NCBI GenBank assembly: GCA_964651245.1
Contig: CAZYVI010000001.1
Location: 350,187-414,186, forward strand
DNA from: Avedoeria sp964651245
GTDB lineage: Bacteria > Chloroflexota > Anaerolineae > Epilineales > Epilineaceae
Length of the DNA stretch: 64,000 nt
Direction: 5' to 3'
Shown here piece by piece: positions 26,801 through 34,288 of the stretch (position 1 is the first letter of the stretch; each line of letters opens with the position of its first letter). The notes under the pieces were generated by a model that did no database searches, had not been told where the DNA came from, and saw only the letters and a program-made list of their open reading frames with translations. The position numbers and the translations under genes were made by a program.

Positions 26801-27624
26801 GGCACATCGGTCGGCGTGGCCGTGGGCGGCTCGGTCGGGGTCAGCGTCGGCTTCGGGCGGGTGGCGGTCGCCGTCGGCGGCACGAACCGCGTCGCCGTCG
26901 GCTCGACCGCGGCGTCGAGGCAGCGGCGGGCGCCGCTGTCGCAGGCCGGCGCGGCGTCCAGGTTGGGGTCCTCGGCGTCGGTGGCCCACGCCACGCACAG
27001 CGACTGCGGCTGGCCGAGCAGCGCCCGGTCGACCCGGATGTCGACGACCGGGCCGCACGGGCCGCGGCCGAAGCTGAACGCCAAGCCGCGGCCGCTGGCG
27101 CCCTGGCCGGGCGCGGCGGCGCGGATCCGCCGCCAGCCCGGGCTGCCGATCGCGTTGCTCACGTAGGCGGGCGGGCTCGTCTGGGCCCAGTCGTCGCTGA
27201 AGCGGCCGTTGCCGTTCGGATCGTCGAGCAGCGTGAGCTCGCCGGCGCCGTTGGAGTCGGGGCTGCTGGCGCCGGCCGGGTCGAAGTCCTCGAGCATGAG
27301 CAGGTAGGCGCCGTGGTCGGTCTCGATGCGCCACTTGTAGCGGGCGTCGGCGAAGCCGCCGGCGCCGCCGGCCGGCCAGCCCGGCAGGCCCGCCAGGCAC
27401 AGCCGCAGCGCCACGACGTCGGCCGCGGGCTGATGCCAGGCCGAGAGCACGTCGCGCCCGGCGTCGGGCGCCGGGCAGTTGGCGGGGCCGTCGTCGTCGA
27501 CGAGCACCCAGCCGGCCTGCTGCGCGGCGCCGGTGGCGAGCCGCGCCAGGCGCGGAACGAAACCGGCGGTCAGCCCGAGGGCAAAGAGCACCACGATGAG
27601 CGTTGCGCGGCCGAAGCGCCCCAT
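23890..27624 (-). CDS. 1244-residue stalked cell-surface protein with repeated beta modules
   Basis: Family unknown. Signal anchor ~5-27. The N-terminal domain (~40-235) is Cys- and Asp-rich (WVLVDDDGPANCPAPDAG, LLDDPNGNGRFSDDW). A ~200-residue TPTATP stalk follows (~240-430). The C-terminal 800 residues hold at least four similar modules that start with a hydrophobic-Q/A-N strand (AWIEAQNVGDRPAKV, SVLYIQNAGLECSSI, TAVIVQNESKVASAKV, TEIAIANIVPKPGFTN) followed by a second beta strand and a Gly-rich turn, which I read as beta-sandwich repeats. The end is Pro-rich and lacks the YLP motif. Likely surface display or adhesion. The ATG at 27622-27624 has GAGGTGG 4-6 nt upstream. Nothing recognisable fills the 213 nt before it. 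Confidence 0.75.
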   Translation of the reverse strand: MGRFGRATLIVVLFALGLTAGFVPRLARLATGAAQQAGWVLVDDDGPANCPAPDAGRDVLSAWHQPAADVVALRLCLAGLPGWPAGGAGGFADARYKWRIETDHGAYLLMLEDFDPAGASSPDSNGAGELTLLDDPNGNGRFSDDWAQTSPPAYVSNAIGSPGWRRIRAAAPGQGASGRGLAFSFGRGPCGPVVDIRVDRALLGQPQSLCVAWATDAEDPNLDAAPACDSGARRCLDAAVEPTATRFVPPTATATRPKPTLTPTEPPTATPTDVPPTATEPPASPTSPPPSATRTATATPSPEPTSLPPTAVPPVQTDVPTAVPPPPTATDEPPTAVPTVAPTATSAPTSAPPTATPVPPSPTPLPSPTQAPIEPPPPPSPTPSATSPVVVASATPKPTLTPLPTAVPVEPTPTAASPSATAPASPTSPLPTLNVPPVTATPSVASPTPALPTATAPTGGPAPTPTNRPGTGAMEVRSRQFPPSPLGAPGPFPATVYAVLLTPWGTPAMPPVSGPLQPNGSAYFGSLEPGQYRVWMDVPVGWEPIPGTGPSQYLWVTAGGPHCQALFQFQACNYCPRGGPGGVPVPPGPPTIAPGPGTVVPAPPGPPTFVPPLPTATPVWGQSPDRPNIGAYAALPILGYLGQDQVCSAWIEAQNVGDRPAKVLVLAWGAPGFCPPQCAGPLKVECSGLLAPGSTWNFLGAQLPSSAKSGMAFSANNDPIQTPHGMDFTADALCEALFETVVGNCMEYRRFLTAFTSGGYWNGFDFGAQPCQPIAVEVLRKCPGDLRPEVNVAASYEGVAGEWLGRYDPVYGGFAFFAPSLYAAHGGFNSVLYIQNAGLECSSIEIWFKAQDDCLRSRICDIATLAPGETVQFDVGGCMPAGWYGSSWVRSTQPLAIAVDHIGNDVLMTYNGTPSELNYVFNGEAAYTVGSQVAYGPLVYSEYQGWDTAVIVQNESKVASAKVRVYFLDRSGGIITTIADWVCAGGAQTFFLPVIADLPGHWVGSLRAESQDWFAPGAPSVRAPNIVGVAQLVKYSDATRTNANEAIAYNLFPEQLAYDWQLGSGPGGTYSGIGRIGIPSFLKDYQRSGVTTEIAIANIVPKPGFTNFALFVYDQNGLIDYLCETLSEKQVEYINLQSWGFIHPGFKGSAVISATFWEHDVFDGRGGFARNVVGLAAVKVERVGTVLDVPIPGDEASGNMGFPIPGPFAFAGPYAPRCPGETGAPPSTGGPAPTPGGPPPPPFP

Positions 27625-27837
27625 GACACCACCTCGCAGACGGGCGCCACGGCGGCGGCCCGAAGATCGCGGTTGCGGGGTCGGACCGGTTCTGGGCGTC
27701 GCTCCGCCCGCACCGGCCGACTTCGGGGTCGTTAACGGCCGCTCGACCGTGGCGTTAGGGTCAGTTGGCGCCGGGCGGTTGCGACCGGCGGGGCGGTCGC
27801 GGCCGGCGGCGACGACGGCGGTGTGCGGCCGGGCGCG

Positions 27838-28749
27838 TCAGAGCGCCTCGCCCGCCCCGCCGGCGGTGCGCCACGCCACCGGCATGGCGTGCGTGTTCGA
27901 GGCCCAGCCGGGACGCCCGGCCGCGTCGATCACGATCAGGCCGGCCTGGCCGCCGGTCCGGTCCTCGAGGTAGCGGACCGCGGCGGCGGCGGCGTGGTCG
28001 GCGGCGGCGCCCTGGCACAGCGACAGGCCGGTGTGGTGGGCCAGGCAAACCCGCAGGATCAGCTCGCCGTGGCCGGTGCACGACACCGCCCCGCCGCGGT
28101 CGTCGGCCCAGGCGCCGCTGCCGATGACCGGCGAGTCGCCGACGCGGCCCGGCCACTTGTCGCGCATCCCGCCGGTCGACGTCGCGGCCGCCAGCCGGCC
28201 GGCGGCGTCGCGCGCCACGGCGCCGACGGTGTCGCCCGGCAGGGCCGGGGCGGCCCGCAGGACGTCGTGCTCATCCGGCTCGCCGGCGCCCAGGCCGGCG
28301 CGGGCGGCCTGCCAGCGCGCCCAGACGTCGGGCGCGACGAGGCTGAGGCTCGGCACGTCGAGGCCGCAGGCGCGGGCGAAGCGCAGCGCGCCGTCGCCGG
28401 TCAGGAAGTGGTGCGGGCCGTCGTCCATCACGCGGCGGGCCAGCGAGATGGGGTGGCGCACCTGGCGCACGGCGGCCACGGCGCCGAAGCGCAGCGTCGT
28501 GCCGTCGACGACGATCGCGTCGACCTCGACCTCGCCGTCGCGGTTCAGGTAGCTGCCGTAGCCGGCGTCGAAGAGCGGATCGTCCTCGAGGCAGCGCACG
28601 GCGGCCTCGACGGCGTCGAGGGCGCTGCCGCCGCCGTCGAGGACGGCCCAGCCGGCGTCGGCGGCGGCGCGCGACGCGGCGCGCTTGGCCGGCAGGGCGG
28701 CGGGCGCATGGAAGCCGGCGCCGCCGTGGACGACGATGGACGGGCTCAT
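27838..28749 (-). CDS. Isoaspartyl peptidase / plant-type L-asparaginase (Ntn hydrolase)
   Basis: A 303-residue T2-family protein that hydrolyses isoaspartyl dipeptides and/or asparagine after autocleavage before a threonine. The family start SIVVHGGAG, DAVEAAVRCLEDDPLFDAGYGS, the nucleophile T174 in GDTVGAVARD and the downstream oxyanion/substrate motif STGGMRDKWPGRVGDSPVIGSGAWAD are all intact. GTGHGE-like element appears as CTGHGELILR. Length is normal and it is cytosolic. No Shine-Dalgarno is evident; the CAP-dockerin gene ends 31 nt upstream on the same strand, so it may be expressed from that promoter. Confidence 0.93.
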   Translation of the reverse strand: MSPSIVVHGGAGFHAPAALPAKRAASRAAADAGWAVLDGGGSALDAVEAAVRCLEDDPLFDAGYGSYLNRDGEVEVDAIVVDGTTLRFGAVAAVRQVRHPISLARRVMDDGPHHFLTGDGALRFARACGLDVPSLSLVAPDVWARWQAARAGLGAGEPDEHDVLRAAPALPGDTVGAVARDAAGRLAAATSTGGMRDKWPGRVGDSPVIGSGAWADDRGGAVSCTGHGELILRVCLAHHTGLSLCQGAAADHAAAAAVRYLEDRTGGQAGLIVIDAAGRPGWASNTHAMPVAWRTAGGAGEAL

Positions 28750-28780
28750 GCGCGGGCGCGGCGCGACGGCGGGCGCTCGG

Positions 28781-29596
28781 CTAGGGGCACGCCTGACCCA
28801 TGGCGGCGACGACGCCGAAGACGTCGTAGAGGTCGATCATCCCGTTGGCCACGACGTCGTAGCGGGGATCCCAGTCCGGCGATCGCGGCGTCGACAGGAA
28901 GCGCTCGCTGACGGCGTCGACGTCGGCCCGGTCGACCCGCTTGTCGCCGTTCACGTCCTCGGGCAGCACGCACGGCTTGGGGGTCGGCGTCGGCGACGGC
29001 AGCGGGGGCGGCGTGACGGTGCGATAGTCGGGCTGCGGCGCGGCGAACACCTGGGTCCAGGTCGGGCCTGACGGGTTGAACGCGACGCCGATGTCGGTGA
29101 ACTTGTCGCGCAGGATGTTGGCGCGGTGGCCCGAGCTCTGCATCCAGCCGTTGCAGCGACCGCCCGTGCACGGCGTGAAGCAGAAGTTCTGGTTCTCGGC
29201 GCTGCAGGCGTCGCCGTTGACCACGGTCTCCGGGTTCGGCTGCCCTTGGGCGATGTTCTCGCCGGTCAGGGCGGCCTGGTAGCCGGTCTGGCGGATGCGG
29301 TCCGAAACCCCGCCGTTGCCGCAGCCGGTGTGGGCGAAGCACCCCGTGCGGACCATGTGCTCGTTGTGGCTCCAGGCGGCCTCTTGGAGCGAGTAGTTCA
29401 CGAGGAGCGCCGGCCGGCCGACCTTGCGCCGCTCGGCGTTGACGAGGTCGACGACGGCCTGCTCCTCGGCCAGGATCCGCTGCCCCGGCGCCGAGGCCGA
29501 CGTGGCCGACGCCTGCAGCGCCACCACGGCCGCCGCGGCCAGCCACGGGGCGCCCAACCACCACACCCGCCGATCGCGCCGAGCCTCGTAGCCCAT
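28781..29596 (-). CDS. Secreted CAP/SCP-domain protein with C-terminal dockerin-like repeat
   Basis: A 271-residue exported protein. Signal peptide ~1-36. The CAP domain (~42-195) has the conserved pair of His/Glu positions (H77, H80, E113 in TGENIA) and the signature W151-x(3)-S155-G-H-R-x-N-I-L. A short PSPTPTP linker leads to a dockerin-like module (~212-271) made of two EF-hand-like Ca loops (DVNGDKRVDRADVDAV and DVVANGMIDLYDVFGVV). A dockerin beside two cohesin-like genes suggests a mutual protein complex. The start has GAGGTGA close upstream and a long (~125 nt) leader from a good promoter; the CAP target is unknown. Confidence 0.88.
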   Translation of the reverse strand: MGYEARRDRRVWWLGAPWLAAAAVVALQASATSASAPGQRILAEEQAVVDLVNAERRKVGRPALLVNYSLQEAAWSHNEHMVRTGCFAHTGCGNGGVSDRIRQTGYQAALTGENIAQGQPNPETVVNGDACSAENQNFCFTPCTGGRCNGWMQSSGHRANILRDKFTDIGVAFNPSGPTWTQVFAAPQPDYRTVTPPPLPSPTPTPKPCVLPEDVNGDKRVDRADVDAVSERFLSTPRSPDWDPRYDVVANGMIDLYDVFGVVAAMGQACP

Positions 29597-29732
29597 TCGT
29601 CACCTCGCTCCGGTGGGGGCGTCGCGCGGTCCGCGGACCGGTCGCCCATGCCCATCGTCTTGTGTTGACGGGATCGCGCCGGCGCACGCCGCGGCTGCGC
29701 GCCGGCGTCCGCGCCCCCGACAGACCGGGCGC

Positions 29733-29761
29733 AGTATACCACCCGCGCCGTAGCCCAGGAA
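29733..29761 (-). promoter_or_regulatory. Extended -10 promoter of the CAP-dockerin gene
   Basis: On the minus strand, TTCCTG (29756-29761), 17 bp, TATACT (29733-29738), with TG one base before the -10 (extended -10). About 130 nt upstream of the start codon. Confidence 0.6.
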
Positions 29762-29779
29762 GACGGTCCCGGCGGCGCG

Positions 29780-30979
29780 TTAGGTCCGGCCGAACGGCCC
29801 GCCGGCGCGCGGCTCGACGATCTCGTGCTCGACGTCGACCCCGTCCGGGGCGCGCCGGCGCCGCGCGCCGCTCCGCCCGGGCCCGCCGCTCGGCGCCGCG
29901 TCCGGGGCGCGACCGACGGCGTAGCCGACGCCGATGACCACGGCCGCCGCCAGCAGCGCGCCGATCCAGGCGAGCAGCGGGGCGCGGTCGCCGCTCCCGA
30001 CCCCGCTGAGCGCGCGGCCGAGCCGGTCGACGATCCGACCCGCCAGGTCGGACGCGCCGCCGCCGCCGCCGAGTTCACCCGCGGCCACCGACTGCTCCGC
30101 CAGGGCCGACGCTTGGGCGCGGATCTGGGCGGCCAGCTCGGCGCCAGGCGCATCGTCGGCCACCAACGTGGCGGGCGCGTCGAGGACGAGGTCGTGCCGC
30201 GTGCCGTCGGCGCCGATGGCGGCGGCCGCGCCGCCGAGCGTGACCTGGCCGCTGCCGGCCGCCAACGGCGCGAACGTCAGCCGCGCCAACGTCGGCAGCC
30301 CGCTGGGCAGCTGCGCCGGCGCGGTCGCGGTGTAGGCCAGCGCCAACCGCAGCCGACCCGGCTCGAGCCGGTGCCGCACCGTCTGCCGGGCGCCGCCGGC
30401 GGCGAGCATCGGGTCGGGCTCGATCGCCGTCAGCGCGAAGCGGTCGCCGTCGAAGCGCACGTCGAGCAGCAGCGAGGCCGACGGCGGCAGGGCGCTGCTG
30501 GCGCGCACGGTCAGCGCGCGGCCGCCGCCGTCGAGGGCCAGGGTCGGCGGATCGATGGCCAGCCGGACGGGACCGTCGTCCGCCGTCTCCGGCGCGTCGG
30601 CCGGATCGCCGCCCCACGCTCCCGGCGCACCTGTCGAGCCGCTCCCCGCCCCGAACGCGCCGGGGTCGACCGTCGGCGCGGCGTCGAAGCCGCGGCGATC
30701 GGTCGTCGGGACGCCGGCGAAGCCGGGAGGCGGCGCGATGCCGAACGGATCGGGCGTCGGCAGGCCGGGGACGCCGAAGCCGGACGGGTCGGCGGGTTGC
30801 CCGATCGGGAAGCCGGACGTCGGCGCCGGGTAGCCGCCCGGGATGTCGCCGACCTGGCCCAGCGCCACGGCCGCGGGCGCGGCCAGCCAGGCGGCGACGA
30901 CCCAGCTCGCCCACCGCACGACAGCGCGGCGCGCCACGCGCCGGCCGCCGCGGCTAGCGCCGGGCGTGGGTGATGGCAT
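29780..30979 (-). CDS. Membrane-anchored cohesin-like protein
   Basis: Up to 399 residues. Signal peptide ~16-42; a Pro/Gly-rich segment (~43-135) resembles a flexible spacer. A beta domain at ~138-275 (VRLAIDPPTLALDGGGRALTVRA, LLLDVRFDGDRFALTAIEPD, LARLTFAPLAAGSGQVTL) follows the cohesin strand pattern but is divergent. A transmembrane helix at ~333-355 and a charged cytoplasmic tail make it a C-terminally anchored surface protein. It overlaps the stop of the upstream cohesin gene by 26 nt, so the two are probably translated together; GTG codons near residue 15 are alternative starts. Could present dockerin partners at the cell surface. Confidence 0.68.
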   Translation of the reverse strand: MPSPTPGASRGGRRVARRAVVRWASWVVAAWLAAPAAVALGQVGDIPGGYPAPTSGFPIGQPADPSGFGVPGLPTPDPFGIAPPPGFAGVPTTDRRGFDAAPTVDPGAFGAGSGSTGAPGAWGGDPADAPETADDGPVRLAIDPPTLALDGGGRALTVRASSALPPSASLLLDVRFDGDRFALTAIEPDPMLAAGGARQTVRHRLEPGRLRLALAYTATAPAQLPSGLPTLARLTFAPLAAGSGQVTLGGAAAAIGADGTRHDLVLDAPATLVADDAPGAELAAQIRAQASALAEQSVAAGELGGGGGASDLAGRIVDRLGRALSGVGSGDRAPLLAWIGALLAAAVVIGVGYAVGRAPDAAPSGGPGRSGARRRRAPDGVDVEHEIVEPRAGGPFGRT

Positions 30980-31571
30980 ACGGCAGCAGGATGCGCGGCG
31001 GCACGGGCGTGGGGGCGGCCACGATGTCGAACGTGGCCCCCTCGACCTCGGCCAGGATCGGCGCGTTGGCCGTGGTCGTGAGCAGCAGCTGGCGTAGGTT
31101 GACGATGGCCTGGCCGGGCGCGCGGGTCCGGAACCGGGCCGTCGCCAGCACGCCGCCGCCGTCGACGCCCGGGCGCGGATCGTCCGGCGCCGGCGGCAAC
31201 GTGTAGACCAGGAAGTCGAGGCTGCGCTCGGTGACCCGCGGCGGCACCGTCTCGACCTGTCGCCCGCTCGTGGCCAGCCAGTCGCCCGGGGCGACCTCTT
31301 CGAGCGCCAGCAGGGCGGCGTCCCAGGTCAGGCCCACCTGGAAGCCGGCCAGGTCGGTGACCCCGTCCACGCGCAGCGTCAGCGCAACCTCGTCGCCGGC
31401 CGGCACCGATGCCGCCGACGGCACGATCCGACCGGTTGCGCCCTGGGCCGCGAGCGGCGCTCGGCCGGCCACCGCCGAGAGATAGACGGCGATCGCCGCC
31501 CCCAGGGCAGCGTAGCGCCACGCGCCCCATGGGCCGCGGGCGGAGCGTGGGTTCGGCCGGCGCTCGTTCAC
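30954..31571 (-). CDS. Secreted cohesin-domain protein
   Basis: A 205-residue protein: signal peptide ~1-43, then a single cohesin-type domain (~47-185; GRIVPSAASVPAGDEVALTLRVDGV, LAGFQVGLTWDAALLALEEVAPGDWLA, GVLATARFRTRAPGQAIVNL). The protein ends PPRILLPYAITHARR, another form of the LP-type ending. Cohesins bind dockerins; a dockerin protein lies 1.4 kb downstream on the same strand. GTG at 31569-31571 is chosen because a TACAAT box ends 7 nt upstream (leaderless) and the signal peptide begins there; the longer open frame upstream is rejected. Confidence 0.85.
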   Translation of the reverse strand: MNERRPNPRSARGPWGAWRYAALGAAIAVYLSAVAGRAPLAAQGATGRIVPSAASVPAGDEVALTLRVDGVTDLAGFQVGLTWDAALLALEEVAPGDWLATSGRQVETVPPRVTERSLDFLVYTLPPAPDDPRPGVDGGGVLATARFRTRAPGQAIVNLRQLLLTTTANAPILAEVEGATFDIVAAPTPVPPRILLPYAITHARR

Positions 31572-31578
31572 CGCGGCG

Positions 31579-31608
31579 ATTGTAGTGGGGCCGGCGAAGG
31601 CGGCGCAA
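31579..31608 (-). promoter_or_regulatory. Promoter TTGCGC-18-TACAAT, leaderless start
   Basis: On the minus strand, TTGCGC at 31603-31608 and TACAAT at 31579-31584, spacer 18 bp. The GTG start of the cohesin gene begins 7 nt after the -10 box. Confidence 0.55.
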
Positions 31609-31742
31609 GCAACGCGCGGGCCGTCGAACGCTTCCGTCCGCCGGGGCGGCTGCGCTATGCTGCCGGCGGCGCGCGGCGCCGCCCGGCGCGGCGCGCCGTC
31701 GGGCCGCCGGCCGGCGCGCCGCTGCCCTGGGGGGTCGACAGC

Positions 31743-32531
31743 ATGAACGAGGTGCGAGCGGCCGTCTGGGCGGCCACCGTGGTCCTGATCGTGGCGCCGA
31801 TCGTCGCCGCCTGCGGCGGGCGCGCCGAGCCGGGGACGCCGGCCGACAGCGCCGCGCCCGGGACCGGGCGCGCGGGCGGGGCGACGGGCGGGGCGCCCGC
31901 GCCGGGCGCGGTGTCGGACGCGGCCTCGAACGGCGACGGCGAGGTCCCGGCCCTGGCCGGCGAGCCGGCGGTCGTGGCCGCCGTGAACGACTTCGCCGCG
32001 GCCGAGGGCGTCGACGCCGACGACGTGCGCGTCGTGTCCGTCGCCGAGGTGACGTGGCCGGACGGCGCGCTCGGGTGCCCGGCGCCGGGCGAACTCTACA
32101 CCCAGGCCTTGGTGCCGGGCTACGACGTCGCGCTGGCGGCCGGGCTCGCCACGGCGCGGTACCACACGAACCGCGGCCCGGCCGGCGCCGTCTTCGTCCG
32201 CCGCTGCCCCGACGGCCTGCTGGCGCTGCCGGGCGCCGACCCCAGCGCCCTCGACGCGGCCCGGCGCGACCTCGTGGCGCGCGTCGGCGAGGCGTCCGCG
32301 GTGGCGCTGGCGTCGACCGGGCCGTCGGCCGCCACGGCGCTGGTCTGCCCGGGCACGCCCGACGGCGGGGGCGACGGGGCGTCCGCCCTGCAGATGGCCG
32401 TCACCGACGTCGTGTTCCAGGTCGGCGCCGATCGCCACCTCTACCGGATCTGGAACGGCCGGTTCCTCTACTGCGGCCTCGTGCCGCTGCCGCCGCCCGG
32501 GCCGGGCACGCCGACCGCGGCCACGGAGTAG
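31743..32531 (+). CDS. Lipoprotein with a short Trp/Cys-rich domain of unknown function
   Basis: A 262-residue predicted lipoprotein (lipobox VAAC, C24) with a Gly/Ala/Pro linker to ~70. The domain at ~75-165 has a pattern I know from uncharacterised cyanobacterial and Chloroflexi proteins: V-N-D-F-A-x(2)-E-G-V, VTWPDGALGCPAPGELY, TQALVPGYDVALAA, YHTN. A looser second copy (~170-250; ARRDLVARVGEASAV ... ALVCPG ... QVGADRHLYRIWNG) follows. No enzymatic motif is visible. It probably faces the outside of the membrane. Start near a GGGG site; convergent with the response-regulator operon. Confidence 0.72.
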   Translation: MNEVRAAVWAATVVLIVAPIVAACGGRAEPGTPADSAAPGTGRAGGATGGAPAPGAVSDAASNGDGEVPALAGEPAVVAAVNDFAAAEGVDADDVRVVSVAEVTWPDGALGCPAPGELYTQALVPGYDVALAAGLATARYHTNRGPAGAVFVRRCPDGLLALPGADPSALDAARRDLVARVGEASAVALASTGPSAATALVCPGTPDGGGDGASALQMAVTDVVFQVGADRHLYRIWNGRFLYCGLVPLPPPGPGTPTAATE

Positions 32532-32546
32532 CCGGGCGGCGCGGCG

Positions 32547-33197
32547 TCAGCCGTCGAGCTCGATCCAGCCGCGCCGGATCGCGACGCGGACCAGGTCGAC
32601 CAGGTTGTGGACATCGAGCTTGGCCATGAGCTGGGTGCGGTGGCGCTCGACGGTCTTGATGCTGATCGAGAGCGCGGCGGCGATGGCGCGGTTCGTGTGG
32701 CCCTGGCCGATGAGCCGCAGCACCTCCTGCTCGCGGGGCGTGAGCGGCGGCGTCGCGGCGACGGCGTCGGCTTCGGCGTCGGACGTCGGCGGGTGGAGGA
32801 GCTTGGCGCTGACGACGGGGCTGAGGTAGGTTCCGCCGCGCCGCGCGGCGCGGATGGCCAGCAGCAGCTCGTCGGTGACCGAGTCCTTGAGGACGTAGCC
32901 GCGCGCCCCGCTGGCCAAGGCGCGGCGGGCCATCGCCTCCTCGGCGTGCATCGTCAGCACGACGACGGCCGTCGGCAGGCCGCGTTGGGCGACCTCGGCC
33001 GCCGCCTCGAGGCCCGACAGGCCGGGCATGCTGATGTCGGTCACCAGGACGTCGGGCGCCAGCTGCGCCACCAGCGCCAGGGCGGCGGCGCCGTCGTCGG
33101 CCTCCCCGACGACGCTGATGTCGTCCGACTTGTCGAGCAGGGCGCGAATCCCCTCGCGCACCAGGCGGTGGTCATCGGCGATCACGACCCGAATCAC
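32547..33197 (-). CDS. NarL/FixJ-family response regulator
   Basis: A 216-residue DNA-binding regulator. Receiver domain 1-120 with phosphoacceptor D54 (VLVTDISMPG), acidic pocket D8-D9 and K104 (YVLKDS). LuxR-type HTH ~148-210 (LTPREQEVLRLIGQGHTNRAIAAALSISIKTVERHR). GTG start overlaps the kinase stop by 4 nt (GTGA), so kinase and regulator are translated together and form one two-component pair. Target genes unknown. Confidence 0.96.
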   Translation of the reverse strand: MIRVVIADDHRLVREGIRALLDKSDDISVVGEADDGAAALALVAQLAPDVLVTDISMPGLSGLEAAAEVAQRGLPTAVVVLTMHAEEAMARRALASGARGYVLKDSVTDELLLAIRAARRGGTYLSPVVSAKLLHPPTSDAEADAVAATPPLTPREQEVLRLIGQGHTNRAIAAALSISIKTVERHRTQLMAKLDVHNLVDLVRVAIRRGWIELDG

Positions 33198-34288
33198 GGC
33201 GCCCCTCCTGGCCGGAGCCCGATGGGCAGCCGGGCCTCGAGCCGGGCGCCCGCGCCCGGCATGCTCTCGACGACAAGCCCCCCGCCCAGCAGCTCGAGCC
33301 GCTCGCGCATGCCCACCAACCCGAGGCCGCCGCCGACGTCCCCGGCGCGACCGGGCGCGAAGCCGACGCCGTCGTCGGCGACCGACAGCGTCACCCAGCC
33401 GTCGGCTTGACCCAGCGACACCGTCACGCGGGTGGCGGCGGCGTGGCGGGCGGCGTTCGTCAGCGCCTCCTGGACGAAGCGGTAGAGCGAGATGCTCGCC
33501 GACTCGTGCAGGGGCAGCCGGTCGGCGTCGCCGTCGGCCCGGAAGGCGATGCTCAGACCGGTGCGTTGGGCGAACGCCCGGCAGTGGTCCTCGATCGTCG
33601 CCGCGATGCCCAGGGCGTCGAGCGCCGGCGGCCGCAAGCCGTGCGCCAAGGCCCGCAGCGACTCCCGGGTGGCGTCGACGAGGCCGATGACGTCGTCGAG
33701 CTCGCGCGCGACGCGCGTCAGGCGCGCCGGGAGGTCGTCGCGGATGAGCTGGAGGCTGATCTTGAGCGCGGTCAACGCCTGGCCGGCCTCGTCGTGGAGC
33801 TCGCGGCTGACGCGGTGACGCTCCTCTTCCTGGGCCTGGACGACCTGGCGGGCCAGCGTCTGGATCGCCGCCTCGGCCCGGCGGCGGGCGGTGACGTCGT
33901 GGGCGTAGACGCGCACCACCATGCGGTCGCCCTCGTGCGTCCGGGTGATCTGCTGCTCGAACACGCGATCGCCGGTGTCGACCTCGCGCCAGACCTTGTC
34001 GGTGGTGCCGCGCTCGAACGCGGCGACGACATCGCGCAGGCCGGCCAGGAACGGGTGCTCAATGCCGGCGGTCCCGAGCTCGGGCAGCATCTGGCCCGCC
34101 ACCGGGTTGACGTAGGTCACCCGGCCGGCGCGGTCCGTCTCGACGACGAGGTTCGGGTTCTGCTCCGGGAACGTCGCCAGCCGCTCGAGAGCCGCCCGCT
34201 CGCGCTTGTGGGCGTCGACCTCGGCCTCGAGTTCGGCCAGCCGCCGGCGCAGCGCGTCGAGGTCGCCCCCCGTCGCCGCCGTCGTCAC
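33194..34288 (-). CDS. Soluble PAS-containing sensor histidine kinase (HisKA_3/NarX type)
   Basis: A 364-residue kinase without membrane segments. A short coiled coil (~8-35), a PAS domain (~38-135; NPNLVVETDRAGRVTYVNPVAGQML), a HisKA_3 dimerisation domain with H165 in RELHDEAGQ and a HATPase_c domain (~265-355; VQEALTNAARHAAAT, VADDGVGF, GGGLGLVGMRERLELLGG). The GTG start overlaps the stop of the membrane-protein gene by 4 nt and its own stop overlaps the regulator start by 4 nt. Because it lacks its own sensor helices, the upstream membrane protein may be its input partner; this is inference. Confidence 0.93.
   Translation of the reverse strand: MTTAATGGDLDALRRRLAELEAEVDAHKRERAALERLATFPEQNPNLVVETDRAGRVTYVNPVAGQMLPELGTAGIEHPFLAGLRDVVAAFERGTTDKVWREVDTGDRVFEQQITRTHEGDRMVVRVYAHDVTARRRAEAAIQTLARQVVQAQEEERHRVSRELHDEAGQALTALKISLQLIRDDLPARLTRVARELDDVIGLVDATRESLRALAHGLRPPALDALGIAATIEDHCRAFAQRTGLSIAFRADGDADRLPLHESASISLYRFVQEALTNAARHAAATRVTVSLGQADGWVTLSVADDGVGFAPGRAGDVGGGLGLVGMRERLELLGGGLVVESMPGAGARLEARLPIGLRPGGAP

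Noticed and set aside
26220..26900. Dense short repeats (GGCGTCGG-type) that look like a minisatellite or CRISPR
   Set aside because: They encode the Thr/Pro stalk of the gene at 23890-27624 in frame; spacing is irregular and there are no unique spacers.
29660..29779. A small upstream frame in the CAP-dockerin leader (MGMGDRSADRA...) and a possible riboswitch there
   Set aside because: The leader has no recognisable riboswitch fold, and the little frame runs out of phase into the main gene; there is not enough evidence to call it translated.
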